Positions 43,501-52,899 of a DNA stretch of 64,000 nt are shown here, in pieces. The translations under genes were made by a program, and so were the position numbers. The DNA comes from GCA-2720865 sp047630275 (lineage in GTDB: Bacteria; Bdellovibrionota; Bacteriovoracia; Bacteriovoracales; Bacteriovoracaceae). Below the pieces are notes generated by a model that did no database searches, was not told where the DNA came from, and was given only the letters and a program-made list of their open reading frames with translations. The stretch spans positions 310,001 to 374,000 of the forward strand of contig JBLHVN010000001.1 in NCBI GenBank assembly GCA_047630275.1. Reading direction: 5' to 3'. The stretch's first letter is position 1. Every line of letters starts with the position of its first letter.

Positions 43501-43525
43501 AAAAAAAAAGGCTCCCGTCGGAGCC
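43501..43525 (-). terminator. Intrinsic terminator of the minus-strand gene
   Basis: Read on the minus strand GGCTCC pairs with GGAGCC (plus coordinates 43520-43525 and 43510-43515), followed by nine T (43501-43509). Confidence 0.85.
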
Positions 43526-43532
43526 AAATAAA

Positions 43533-44504
43533 TTATTTGAAAAAGCAATTCTTCCGTTTCAAAGCACTAAGCTGCTCACGAAGGACTGGATCATCTCCAG
43601 CCACCCTATCTAGATAATCATAAAAAGCCTTTTTCGAAGAGCCCTCGGATCCATCAGCTTTTTGGCTGACTTCTTTAAGCATCTTAGTCCAGCTATCCAT
43701 TACATCATCGCTCATATCTTCAGAGAAGAGTTTCCAAAGCTTATGTGGATTCTCTCTTGAAAGGAGAGCTGTTTCATTTCCATCTTTAGAGACTGAAACT
43801 ATGGCCTCGGCTAGATCTTTTTGTTTCTTATTTCCAAATTTTCTTAAACCTAAAAAGAGTCCTAAGGCCCTTTCTTCTTCAGGGCTTACTAAATTTGTTC
43901 TTGCTGCAGCTCTAGAGTAATCTCCTAGGCCACCTTTAGACATCTCTTTTGAGATATATGTTGTTAACTGTCGCGGTTCTCTTGGAAGAATCTTAGTTAA
44001 TACTGTTTTTGAAGAGCTGTCATTTAAGACTTCTAGGGTAAATTTAAATCCGTGGCGAGAAAGGGCTTCACTAACACACTCAGCACAGGCCAGTACGGTA
44101 GACCCTCTTTTTCCGAAACGATTAGAAAGGTAGATAAGATTATTCACTGCTGTAACTAAGTCTTCTTTTGTTACCTTTTCAGCGGGCTTATCTAAGAGCT
44201 CCATTAATTCTTTTCTATAAGCATTATCAATATCTGATCCTGCGATACTTTTAATAATCTTTCTTAGCTCTTGGGCAACAGGCTTCTTATTGCTGTAACT
44301 TATACTGAGGATTGATTCAGTTATGTATTCTGAGACCTTCTTAGCTGAACCGCCTTTGATTCCTCGTTTTCCAAGGATTTCCATGACACCTGATTCACTT
44401 AATAAGAGTTCAATTAGCTTACCACCAGCTGCATGAGCATTAAGGGTAAATGATAGAACGATGGCCAGGGCCGCAAAATAACTAAGGAGTTTTTTACTTC
44501 TCAT
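43533..44504 (-). CDS. Exported helical protein of unknown function
   Basis: A 323-residue protein with signal peptide (KKLLSYFAALAIVLSFTLNAHAAG, cleavage after HA). The mature part is almost all helical, Lys/Glu/Ser-rich, with one CAEC motif (about residues 143-146) and a cysteine near the C terminus. It lies convergent to the 1601-residue gene and divergent from the next large one. GAGAGG lies 6 nt before ATG. It has its own terminator. Confidence 0.65.
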   Translation of the reverse strand: MRSKKLLSYFAALAIVLSFTLNAHAAGGKLIELLLSESGVMEILGKRGIKGGSAKKVSEYITESILSISYSNKKPVAQELRKIIKSIAGSDIDNAYRKELMELLDKPAEKVTKEDLVTAVNNLIYLSNRFGKRGSTVLACAECVSEALSRHGFKFTLEVLNDSSSKTVLTKILPREPRQLTTYISKEMSKGGLGDYSRAAARTNLVSPEEERALGLFLGLRKFGNKKQKDLAEAIVSVSKDGNETALLSRENPHKLWKLFSEDMSDDVMDSWTKMLKEVSQKADGSEGSSKKAFYDYLDRVAGDDPVLREQLSALKRKNCFFK

Positions 44505-44654
44505 TGATTCCTCTCAATTTAATTCAATTTAAATCTCACTAGAGTCTTTTCGGCAAAAGTAAGTGACAGCTTTAAGGGAAACTTTCTTTTAAGATTTTTC
44601 CCTAAACAACCGATATTAGAGAAGAGAATTTATAAGGTATTGAGAGACAACATA

Positions 44655-47600
44655 TTGAAAAGACATAGAAATCTACCATTTATAGCGTTGGTTATGCTTA
44701 TCTTCAGTCAAGCTCTGTTCGCTGCAGACTTGCCTATATTCTCAGAATTTAAAGATGATAAGAACCACTACATCCTTGAATATGATGTTTCCGCTAGGGT
44801 TCTTCACTTTAAGCATCTTCGCGGGATAGATAAAAAACAAGTTAAGACGAGGATCTTTAAGGTTCAAACTGATGAAGAAGTACAAACTGCTGAGGCTTCG
44901 GTAAATAGTTATCTTCAAGAGATGGAAGCGAATGATCAAAATACTGAAGAGTTTCTTTCTAAATTAGAGGAACTTCAGCATTTGAACATGTCCCAATGCC
45001 AAGTGATCCATTTTCACTCAAGAAACCCCCATGGAAGCACCAATTTTGATAATCTTCTCTCGGAAGTCGAGAGGATAAATGCTCTTGAGAGAATGGGGCC
45101 AGAGTCATTTCGATCCGTTCCACTTTTTGATATAGCTTTAGAAGACGAAGGAGACTTTCAGATTAGAGGCGTTTTAGACAGAACGAATCACCTCGTTAAA
45201 CTAAGTATTGTTAGAGCGGATGGAAGTATTAAAGATTATTCTGTGAAAAATGAAAATGGTGAATACCGTTTTATTTCACCAAAGGGTGAACTTCTTTTTA
45301 TTGTTAAGCCAAACCTCTCTCATAATCAGAAAGGCTCTATCCTTTTGATGACACCTAAGTCGGAAGGGGTAGAAAATGTTCATAAAACCTATTTTTCATT
45401 AACTCAAAAAGACTCCCGTTGGGATGTGAAGACTTTTAACTCTTCCCCTGAATCTAGTAAGGCCATCAATGGAGTTCCGTTAATTAGATTCAATGTTTCT
45501 CATGAACCAGTTTATCAAGTAAACGATAGTGATACTTTCTTTAAAGGAATTGATGAAGATGAATTAGAGGGGCTGATTGAAAAACTCGGCGGCAATAAGG
45601 TAAGCCTTGATTATATTCAGACAAAATCTAGAAAGGCATTCGCGGCTTGTATGATGGACCGTGTAATGGAAGAGAAGGCCCGCAATATCCAAGGGAAATC
45701 TAATCGTGAGGTTTGTTTACTTGTTGCTGAAGTTGAAGTCTCTTTAGAAGTTCAAAAGATCGAAGCAGGAAACTATTTTGAAAAGTCACTTCAAGATAAA
45801 GTAGCTATTAATGAGATGATTAAAACTCTTTCTGAAGACTTTCGTGTCTGTCTAGGGCAAGGAGAAGGCTTTCATTTAGGAAAAGACTATCTTATTTATA
45901 ATATTGAATACCTTTCAAAGAATATTGGTACTGTTGAGAAAAAACTGTCTCAGTGTAAAGATAGCTTTTCTTCGCTTATGGTAAAGAGTCTCTTAACTGA
46001 AGAGATTAGAAGGGATGGGGAAATCTCTGATATCATCCCCGCGGGAAATATCTTTGAAGGTTTCTTAACTCAAGTCTTAGTGCAGGGATATGAAAAATGC
46101 CTCGGTTCTAAAGGAAACAAATTTGTTGAGTGTAAAAGCTTTGCTTCTCTATATAAAGATACTCTTGTGTTCTCCGCCGATATCAGCCACCGGTTTTGGC
46201 AAAAGAATGAGCGCTCTGAAGAAGGCTTAAAGAAGCATAAAGATCTTGTTGAAACCTACAAATCTTGTATCTCTAAGATCCATCAAAGTTATCTAAACGG
46301 ACGGCTTGAACTTAGCTCTATCCTAGGCTCTCAAGCCCATTGCTCAGGCAAGGTTGTTAAGGGACTTGGGATGAAAGAGAACGCTTATGATTTTTCAAAG
46401 ATCATAAATAGCATTGATCTTTTTCAAGATAAAAAGATAGTCTTAAGTGAAGAACAATCAAAACTGGCTAAAGAAACTTATGAAGAATGCTTCTCTAAAG
46501 CAGTCAAAGAAATTGGAACAAATTCTCTAGAGCAGTTTGATTCATCAAAGTATCTTTGTGCTGTAGAAGCAGCGAAGAAAGTAATCCCAGATCTTTATGC
46601 TGATCAAATAGCAGAAGAGTTTGGTGAGTATCTATGGTCTCCCCGGGAAGAGGAAGCGTTAAGAAAATACGCAGCTAGGCTCATTAAAAGACGGATTGGA
46701 GATTTAACAGATCCTTCAAAAATAAATGAAGCCTTAGTCAATGAACTTCCAACGGTTTTAGCAAAGGCTTTAGGTGGGGCGATTGATTCTATCATGAAAG
46801 GGAATTTTTCAGATGATGAAAATTTTGTCTTTAATGGACAGGCTCAAAGAGAAATACAAAAGAAACTGTTCTTCCTGATTGCAGGAAATTCAAATAAACC
46901 TCTTACATATGAGCTAAAAAGATTTGTTTTAAAAGAGGTAGAGCAAGAAGGAATAGAAGGAGCAAAGCTTCGCTCTAGTGCATTACTTCAAGATTTTGTA
47001 AAAGTGGCAAGTCCCTTCATCGCAGTAAAGGAGATTGGGAATGAAGTCTTTATCAAAGACGATCGAGATTCTCTTGCTAAGATCCTAGATTCAGATATTC
47101 AGGCATGTCTCGATGAATTTAAACCTAAGGGAGAGAAAAGCCTAAAAGAGGTTTATAAATACTGTGAAAAGAAACGCTTCTCTTTGAAGGAATTTCTTAT
47201 TTCTAAAAGAGATTTTGAAATTCTTATCTCTCATAGCTTTCCTTTATCAACAGACGCAGCAAACAGGGCCTTAAGTCCTATTCATTATATGAAAGAATGT
47301 ATTGATGGACTTGATGATAAAGATCTCGAAGTAGGGGACTATGAAAAGATGGTAGGCTCTTGCATCAAACTAACTTCAATAAAGATTAGTAACAATATCG
47401 ATCAAGAGAAGATTAGAAAGTTTAAGCCTTATATGAAAGATCATCGTGGTGGAGGTGAGCGCTATTCAGGTTTAACTTCAGCCTATTGTCATAAAGTTCT
47501 TTTTGTTGAAGTGGCTAAAGAGATTGGTGATAAGAACTTAACCCGCGAAATTTTAGAAGACTCTGGGTCATATTTAACGGCAGGTAATACAATTTATAAT

Positions 47601-48749
47601 GATAAACTTCTAGAAGCCGTCTCTCACACTGATTTTTTAAATGAGTCTTGGTTTGTTGAAAAATTAAAAAAATGCCGTGATGGAACACATACCTTTTTGA
47701 TGCAAGGGCTTAAGAATCATCTTGTTCAGATGATCCCTGCTATCAATTATAACGGTGTCAACAGGGTGGGCCAGAGTAATAAAGAAGTACTAGAGTCTTT
47801 TCTCGATGCGGAATTATTAGAGCTAGTTCTAAGACTAAAGATCCATAAAGGGGATAAAGGCGGAGAGCTAAACTCTGCTGAAGATGATCCGACTCAAAAG
47901 GTCGTAACTTCAACGCTAACCCTTGATGCCCTCTCAAATTTTATGAAGATTCTTGGAGGCTATATCTCTGATGGTTTTATCTATGAGAAGGATAAGATGA
48001 AAACGGAGCTCGTTATCTTTAGGGAAGAACTTAAAAGGGCATTAAAGTGGATCAACGGTCAAGCGAGACCCATCCGCATTGCTGAGCTTGGTGACTTCTT
48101 TAGTGAGAGTACTTTTGCCGATCACTTGGCTCAGGCCATGGTGAGTGAAATGGTAAGGGATAATTTTATGTCTTTTATTAGAGACATGGAGCTAGATGAG
48201 TTGAGAGCCTCGAGACAGGGCTCAGGCTATACCCAAGCTGAAGTGAAAACCAAGTTTAGAAAGCTAAGAGGCCATACCAAGACTATGACTTCTTATTACG
48301 ATTTTAGTCATATTATCAGACCTAAATCTACTGCAGGTGGAAGGCTCTTAAAGCTAATCAAAGAAAATCACTTACTGCCAAAACTTATAGGTGACGAAGT
48401 TAGTAGCTATACCCGCGAAAAGATTAAAAATGATGTGGCTAATGCTATTTTGAGAGACAATACTGTTGGCGGATTTGCGGAACTCTTTGTGAGAGAGATT
48501 GCAGAGTTGGAGCTTTCAAAGAAAAAGTCTTCTCATTGGGCCATCACCCGTTACTTCTTTTACGACTCCGATGATTTTGACTGGGATGCACTTAGAAAGA
48601 CAAAGGCTGGCAAAAAGGCCATCGAGTATTATGGAAAACAGATCCTTCTTCCTAAGATGCTAGGTAAGAGTCTTACATCATACGAAGAGGGTCTTCGCAT
48701 GAAGAGATTTAAAAGTATTTTAGATGACGCAATCAGCGAAAACGACTAA
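44655..48749 (+). CDS. Giant exported helical protein
   Basis: A protein of 1364 residues from TTG 44655, which gives the signal peptide MKRHRNLPFIALVMLIFS then QALFA. A TTG five codons earlier (44640) is possible but would lie at the predicted transcript start. The body has no membrane segment and many scattered cysteines (such as SQCQVIHF, FAACMMDRV and CKSFASLYKD), suggesting a disulfide-bonded periplasmic or secreted protein. The VKOR-DsbA fusion at 14 kb could serve it. I recognise no domain. It is one of three exported genes in a row with similar helical style. Confidence 0.65.
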   Translation: MKRHRNLPFIALVMLIFSQALFAADLPIFSEFKDDKNHYILEYDVSARVLHFKHLRGIDKKQVKTRIFKVQTDEEVQTAEASVNSYLQEMEANDQNTEEFLSKLEELQHLNMSQCQVIHFHSRNPHGSTNFDNLLSEVERINALERMGPESFRSVPLFDIALEDEGDFQIRGVLDRTNHLVKLSIVRADGSIKDYSVKNENGEYRFISPKGELLFIVKPNLSHNQKGSILLMTPKSEGVENVHKTYFSLTQKDSRWDVKTFNSSPESSKAINGVPLIRFNVSHEPVYQVNDSDTFFKGIDEDELEGLIEKLGGNKVSLDYIQTKSRKAFAACMMDRVMEEKARNIQGKSNREVCLLVAEVEVSLEVQKIEAGNYFEKSLQDKVAINEMIKTLSEDFRVCLGQGEGFHLGKDYLIYNIEYLSKNIGTVEKKLSQCKDSFSSLMVKSLLTEEIRRDGEISDIIPAGNIFEGFLTQVLVQGYEKCLGSKGNKFVECKSFASLYKDTLVFSADISHRFWQKNERSEEGLKKHKDLVETYKSCISKIHQSYLNGRLELSSILGSQAHCSGKVVKGLGMKENAYDFSKIINSIDLFQDKKIVLSEEQSKLAKETYEECFSKAVKEIGTNSLEQFDSSKYLCAVEAAKKVIPDLYADQIAEEFGEYLWSPREEEALRKYAARLIKRRIGDLTDPSKINEALVNELPTVLAKALGGAIDSIMKGNFSDDENFVFNGQAQREIQKKLFFLIAGNSNKPLTYELKRFVLKEVEQEGIEGAKLRSSALLQDFVKVASPFIAVKEIGNEVFIKDDRDSLAKILDSDIQACLDEFKPKGEKSLKEVYKYCEKKRFSLKEFLISKRDFEILISHSFPLSTDAANRALSPIHYMKECIDGLDDKDLEVGDYEKMVGSCIKLTSIKISNNIDQEKIRKFKPYMKDHRGGGERYSGLTSAYCHKVLFVEVAKEIGDKNLTREILEDSGSYLTAGNTIYNDKLLEAVSHTDFLNESWFVEKLKKCRDGTHTFLMQGLKNHLVQMIPAINYNGVNRVGQSNKEVLESFLDAELLELVLRLKIHKGDKGGELNSAEDDPTQKVVTSTLTLDALSNFMKILGGYISDGFIYEKDKMKTELVIFREELKRALKWINGQARPIRIAELGDFFSESTFADHLAQAMVSEMVRDNFMSFIRDMELDELRASRQGSGYTQAEVKTKFRKLRGHTKTMTSYYDFSHIIRPKSTAGGRLLKLIKENHLLPKLIGDEVSSYTREKIKNDVANAILRDNTVGGFAELFVREIAELELSKKKSSHWAITRYFFYDSDDFDWDALRKTKAGKKAIEYYGKQILLPKMLGKSLTSYEEGLRMKRFKSILDDAISEND

Positions 48750-48840
48750 ATCTAATCCTCAATTTTGAATATTTACAACGGGTTGACGCGTCACGTAGTG
48801 TTTGAATTTGCCCCTATGATTCGGTAGGCTTGTCCTTCGC

Positions 48841-50358
48841 ATGGGGGGCATATTGCGTAGTTTAATAGTTATTCTATTCGTAGGTATTACATCTGCTTTT
48901 GGCGCTTCGCCAAAATCCGTTTCTGCCGATCGTCTCGCAATAGAGAAGTATCGCGGACAATGCCTAAACATCAAAAAGTATTTTATTAAGACTAAATACA
49001 GTATTGATTGCTATACCAATTATCAGCATTTCAATTCTAAAGCTCTTAAGAGCTACTCAAAAACTAAGGCTAAATCTAAGGGAACTATCAAGATCGCGAG
49101 CTATAATTTGCTCCATCCTGGATCTACCCGTTCAATGTTTAAAGATATTAAGCTTATGGCCAACATGATGAACAATTGGGACATCGTCGTGGCCCTCGAG
49201 CTTCTCCCTGTAGTAGGTAGGAATCTAAAGCATAATATAAAAGTGCTTAAGGCGATTTCCGGCTCATCTTCTAAGAAGTACAAAGATCTTTATAGAGTGC
49301 CTGGTTATGTTCATATTCTTGATGAACTAAGAAAGTTAGATAAATCGTGGGCCTTACTTCTTTCTCCAAGAGGAGATTCAGCAAAGTCAGGTCAAGTAGA
49401 AGAGCTGGTAGGCTTCTTCTATAAAGCCCGGACAGTAAAGCCTAAGATTAATGAGCATTGTGATGAGTATAGGCCTAAAGGGGGAGGAGCAGCGTATGGT
49501 TGTTTTCCTAATTTTAGAAAAAGCTTTATGGGAAGAGAGACGACTCATGTTTTTTCAAGACGTCCTTTTTTAGCTTCCTTTGAATCAGGAAACTTTGATT
49601 TTAGTTTATTAGGAAGTCATGTCATCTTTGGTTCTCCATCAGATAAAACTGAAATGAAGAAGATCTTGAAGTCTAGTTTCAATGTTACAGACTACAAAAA
49701 ATTGGGAACTGGAGTGACTAAAGGAACTTATGCTCGTTTTGCTGAAGCCGCAGTTACCCTCGAGTTTATGGAAAATCTTAAGTATTACTATAGCGAAGAA
49801 GACCTTATTTATACGGGGGACTTTAACTTAACTCCTGAGAATAAGTTTTGGAAAGAAACTCTTAAACGCCATCCCGGAGCGAAGCTCTATCAAAAACAGG
49901 CCTCAACAGTTACATTAAAGAAGACTGATAATGGCAAACCAACAGGTGGGCTAAGTTCTAGCTACGATCATTTTATTTTAAACCCTAAAGAGCTAACTGA
50001 ATGCGCCACCTCAAGTGGGAAGATAAGAGTAAGCCGCTTCAATACTTATAAAGGAGCGACTAATACTTATATCAATAAGCATTATGTTATCAGAAAGTCA
50101 GGAACTCTTTTAGAGAGTAAATCAGGAAAGCAAAAAAGAAAGTATCACTTAGCTCAATTTAAGAATTATCTAAAAAGCATCTATACCATTAAAGATGATA
50201 GGATTGTTTGGGATGACTACCAATTTGAGCAGAGAGTAAAGGCCTATGACTCAAGGTTATTTGCTTCTCAGTTGAAGAGCAGTACTTTTTATAAGGTTCA
50301 GCAGGAACTTCTAAGTGATCATATGCCTGTTTTATTAAGCTGCTCCACGAATCAATAA
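48841..50358 (+). CDS. Secreted DNase I-fold endonuclease/exonuclease
   Basis: A 505-residue protein of the endonuclease/exonuclease/phosphatase superfamily. After a signal peptide (RSLIVILFVGITSAFGAS) come IKIASYNLLHPG (Asn), VVALELLP (metal Glu), LIYTGDFNLTPEN (Asp/Asn) and SSSYDHFILNP plus the terminal LLSDHMPVL (catalytic His pair). All active-site positions seem present. It probably degrades extracellular or prey nucleic acid. Start: ATG 48841 or, with a G-rich site before it, TTG 48853, which gives the more typical signal peptide. Confidence 0.82.
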   Translation: MGGILRSLIVILFVGITSAFGASPKSVSADRLAIEKYRGQCLNIKKYFIKTKYSIDCYTNYQHFNSKALKSYSKTKAKSKGTIKIASYNLLHPGSTRSMFKDIKLMANMMNNWDIVVALELLPVVGRNLKHNIKVLKAISGSSSKKYKDLYRVPGYVHILDELRKLDKSWALLLSPRGDSAKSGQVEELVGFFYKARTVKPKINEHCDEYRPKGGGAAYGCFPNFRKSFMGRETTHVFSRRPFLASFESGNFDFSLLGSHVIFGSPSDKTEMKKILKSSFNVTDYKKLGTGVTKGTYARFAEAAVTLEFMENLKYYYSEEDLIYTGDFNLTPENKFWKETLKRHPGAKLYQKQASTVTLKKTDNGKPTGGLSSSYDHFILNPKELTECATSSGKIRVSRFNTYKGATNTYINKHYVIRKSGTLLESKSGKQKRKYHLAQFKNYLKSIYTIKDDRIVWDDYQFEQRVKAYDSRLFASQLKSSTFYKVQQELLSDHMPVLLSCSTNQ

Positions 50359-51044
50359 ACTTCAACTTCACCAATTCTTTCACCCTTAATATTATACCTA
50401 ACTAGGGCCGTTATCCGATCTGTTGTTTCGTGATAATTGAGTTTACTTTTTTCTAAGTAACCAACAACTTCATTCTTAGAGACAATAATATAATAAGCAG
50501 TAGAAAGGTAGTCATAGTAACCATCACCAAGCTCAATAGAGAGGTCTGTTTTCTTTATATTCTCTTTAACTTCTTCTTTTAAAAGATTGAACCTAGAAGT
50601 AGAGAGGTATTTTACGTTTCTATGGCCAGGCCTTGCTCTTAAGATTCTATAATCAACATCAGACTTACATTCAGAAACAGAGATAACCTTCCAGCCCGCT
50701 GGCTTAACAGTGATCTCTCCAGTGAAGTCCACGACCATAGTCTTAAACTCTCGTCTTAATTTAGAGCGGCATTGAAGAGCTCCTACGATGACTTTAACTC
50801 GCATAAGCGTAGTCAAAGAGTTTCCTTCAAATTCAGTCACAAACCTCTCATAGGCCTTGAAGCTTCCTCGCTTAATACATTGTTGAGTGTCGATGATGAT
50901 GGGGGTTTCGTTGGCAAGAACAAGCTCTGAACAAATATCAGCTTGAGTGCTTACGGAATGGATGCGAGCATTAGTATGGCTCCATTGTCCGGCCATAGCT
51001 GTTGAGAGAGAAAGAACTCCAAGTAAGCCTAAAAAACGCATCAT
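50352..51044 (-). CDS. Exported protein of unknown function
   Basis: A 230-residue protein with signal peptide MMRFLGLLGVLSLSTAMAGQ. The mature part has four cysteines and a beta-rich middle; no family is recognised. Its 3' end overlaps by 7 bp the convergent nuclease gene. The start codon lies in the arm of a 13-bp hairpin that starts at the 5' end of the predicted mRNA, with AGGGA in the loop. Confidence 0.65.
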   Translation of the reverse strand: MMRFLGLLGVLSLSTAMAGQWSHTNARIHSVSTQADICSELVLANETPIIIDTQQCIKRGSFKAYERFVTEFEGNSLTTLMRVKVIVGALQCRSKLRREFKTMVVDFTGEITVKPAGWKVISVSECKSDVDYRILRARPGHRNVKYLSTSRFNLLKEEVKENIKKTDLSIELGDGYYDYLSTAYYIIVSKNEVVGYLEKSKLNYHETTDRITALVRYNIKGERIGEVEVY

Positions 51045-51075
51045 ATAAGATCCCTGATTGTGTGATGCGTTTTTT
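51031..51075. terminator. 13-bp inverted repeat overlapping a start codon
   Basis: AAAAAACGCATCA (51031-51043) is the exact inverted complement of TGATGCGTTTTTT (51063-51075), with a 19-nt loop. With its T runs it can act as terminator for metG on the minus strand and also as one on the plus strand. It contains the start codon of the 50352-51044 gene. Confidence 0.6.
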
Positions 51076-51086
51076 TACCAAATGCG

Positions 51087-51114
51087 AAAATACCCTGCAA
51101 GAGGACTGCGTCAA
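51087..51114 (-). promoter_or_regulatory. Promoter of the 50352-51044 gene
   Basis: On the minus strand TTGACG, 16 nt, TATTTT; start predicted near 51080. Confidence 0.5.
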
Positions 51115-51121
51115 TAGAGCT

Positions 51122-52600
51122 CTAAGCGTCTATTTTTGGAAAGAGGGCCTCTGGAGTCTTTAGGTCATAAACGGTTTTTCCAAACTCTAGGGTTTCAAAT
51201 CCTCCCGCTTTAACCCCGAGGCATTCAAATGTGTTGGCCGCGGAGTCTGGCATAAAAGGACTTAGTAAAAGAGAGAGGGCATGAATGGCGTAGAGGCAGT
51301 TATAAACCACAGGCACTAATTTCTCTGGGTCATTCTTTAGTTTCCAAGGCTCTGTATCATTAACTAGTTGATTGGCCTGATTAACCGCTTCCCAGCAAAC
51401 ATCAAGGGCCTTGTTATGCTCTCTATTGTTCATATGAACTTTCATTTTCTCAAAGACTTCTTCGTAATGAACATTTTGATCAACCCCTTCACCGCTAACT
51501 TTTTCCGGTAAGTTTTTGAGAGAGAGCTTAACTACTCTCATGATTAGGTTACCAAAATCATTTCCAAGTTCATTATTGTGTTTGGCGATCAGCTCTTCTT
51601 CAGAAAAGGCGCCATCACTTTGGGCCGGAATTCCCCTCAAGATATAATAACGAAAAGTATCAAGAGGATACTTCTTAATCATATCGTAAGGATCTACACC
51701 GTTATCTAAAGACTTACTCATCTTTCTTCCGTCAGAACCTAAAACCATCCCGTGGACATAGACTTGATTAGGAACAGGGATATCTAAAGCGTGAAGCATG
51801 CAAGGCCAAATAATCGTATGAAACCAGGTGATGTCTTTTCCAATTACATGAACACTAGCAGGCCAATAATCTAGTTTAGATTCAGCTTCTAAAGCAGAGT
51901 AGTAATTAACCAGGGCGTCGCACCAAGTGTACATGACAAAATCAGGGTTACCTGGAACCGGAATACCCCAACCATTATTAGGGCGGCTAAAGGCGATATC
52001 TCTTAGGTCCTCTTTTTCAAGCCTAGAGACAATCTCGTTCAAGGCCCTTTTTGGGACAATGAATTTTTCGTTCGTTTTAATATAATTTAAGATCCAATCT
52101 TTATAATTTGTAATCTTAAAGAAATACCCGTCTTCTTCTTTGAGTTCGAGAGGCTTGTTATGATGAGGGCAAATTAGGTCGGGAGCTTGAAGCTCTGTAT
52201 AGAAATTCTCGCAGCTCATACAGTAATGACCACTGTATTTTCCAAAATAGAGGTCACCTTTTTCTTCTAGCTTCTTCCAAAAAGAAGTGGCTACTTTGGA
52301 ATGCCTCTCTTCTGTTGTTCTAATAAAATCATCGTTCGAGATATTCAGGTCTTTGCAAAGATTCTTGAAGACTTCCACATTCTCATCAACAAAAGCTTGC
52401 GTCTCTTTGCCAGCGGCCTTTGCTGACTCTTGAAGCTTTTGACCATTTTCGTCTGTGCCCGTTAAAAAATAAGTATCATCTCCTAGAAAACGATGCCATC
52501 TAGCGTAAGCGTCGGTTACGATCTTTTCGTAAGCATGGCCCATGTGTGGGGTTCCATTTGGGTAATCAATAGCAGTCGTAATATAAAACTTTGATGGCAT
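51122..52600 (-). CDS. metG: Methionine--tRNA ligase
   Basis: A 492-residue class I synthetase. Seen: PNGTPHMGHAYE (HIGH-type motif), the zinc knuckle HYCMSCENFY ... LICPHH, WFHTIIWPCML and GRKMSKSLDNG (KMSKS). The zinc site has a single set of four ligands (C, C, C, H). There is no C-terminal tRNA-binding EMAP domain, so it is of the short type. AGGAG lies 6-7 nt before ATG. It is a monocistronic unit as far as neighbours show. Confidence 0.97.
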   Translation of the reverse strand: MPSKFYITTAIDYPNGTPHMGHAYEKIVTDAYARWHRFLGDDTYFLTGTDENGQKLQESAKAAGKETQAFVDENVEVFKNLCKDLNISNDDFIRTTEERHSKVATSFWKKLEEKGDLYFGKYSGHYCMSCENFYTELQAPDLICPHHNKPLELKEEDGYFFKITNYKDWILNYIKTNEKFIVPKRALNEIVSRLEKEDLRDIAFSRPNNGWGIPVPGNPDFVMYTWCDALVNYYSALEAESKLDYWPASVHVIGKDITWFHTIIWPCMLHALDIPVPNQVYVHGMVLGSDGRKMSKSLDNGVDPYDMIKKYPLDTFRYYILRGIPAQSDGAFSEEELIAKHNNELGNDFGNLIMRVVKLSLKNLPEKVSGEGVDQNVHYEEVFEKMKVHMNNREHNKALDVCWEAVNQANQLVNDTEPWKLKNDPEKLVPVVYNCLYAIHALSLLLSPFMPDSAANTFECLGVKAGGFETLEFGKTVYDLKTPEALFPKIDA

Positions 52601-52689
52601 AAGCTCTCCTGAGAAGGAGACAGTTTTAGCATAGTTAAATCGTGATCGAAAGGAAGTGCTCTTTTCTAAGATTTTTATCTAATTATTCT

Positions 52690-52742
52690 TTGAGTTTTAG
52701 CCGATAGTATGTATTATGAAACTATAGTTTGACATATCAAAC
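52690..52742 (+). promoter_or_regulatory. Promoter and operator-like inverted repeat of a small gene
   Basis: TTGAGT (52690-52695), 16 nt, TATTAT (52712-52717), followed by GTTTGA-CATA-TCAAAC (52727-52742), a perfect 6-bp inverted repeat placed around the start of the transcript. Confidence 0.55.
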
Positions 52743-52753
52743 AAGGGCGTATT

Positions 52754-52888
52754 ATGGTGATTAGGAACTGTAAAAAGCTATTAGCTGACTTACACGAATT
52801 AGAGGAGAAGATGGAGCACCTCTCTAGGTCTTATCCAGATCTAGACCCAGATTTTCTTTTAGAACTGATTTTAAAGACGGAAGGATAG
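52754..52888 (+). CDS. 44-residue acidic small protein
   Basis: ATG 52754, with AAGGG 7 nt upstream, encodes MVIRNCKKLLADLHELEEKM followed by EHLSRSYPDLDPDFLLELIL and KTEG. It is amphipathic helical and acidic, without signal peptide. The good promoter, operator-like repeat and ribosome site all point to a real gene. It converges with the glycosyltransferase-like gene, 11 bp apart. Family unknown; the size fits a regulator or an inhibitor. Confidence 0.6.
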   Translation: MVIRNCKKLLADLHELEEKMEHLSRSYPDLDPDFLLELILKTEG

Positions 52889-52899
52889 GGAGAGTTTCC

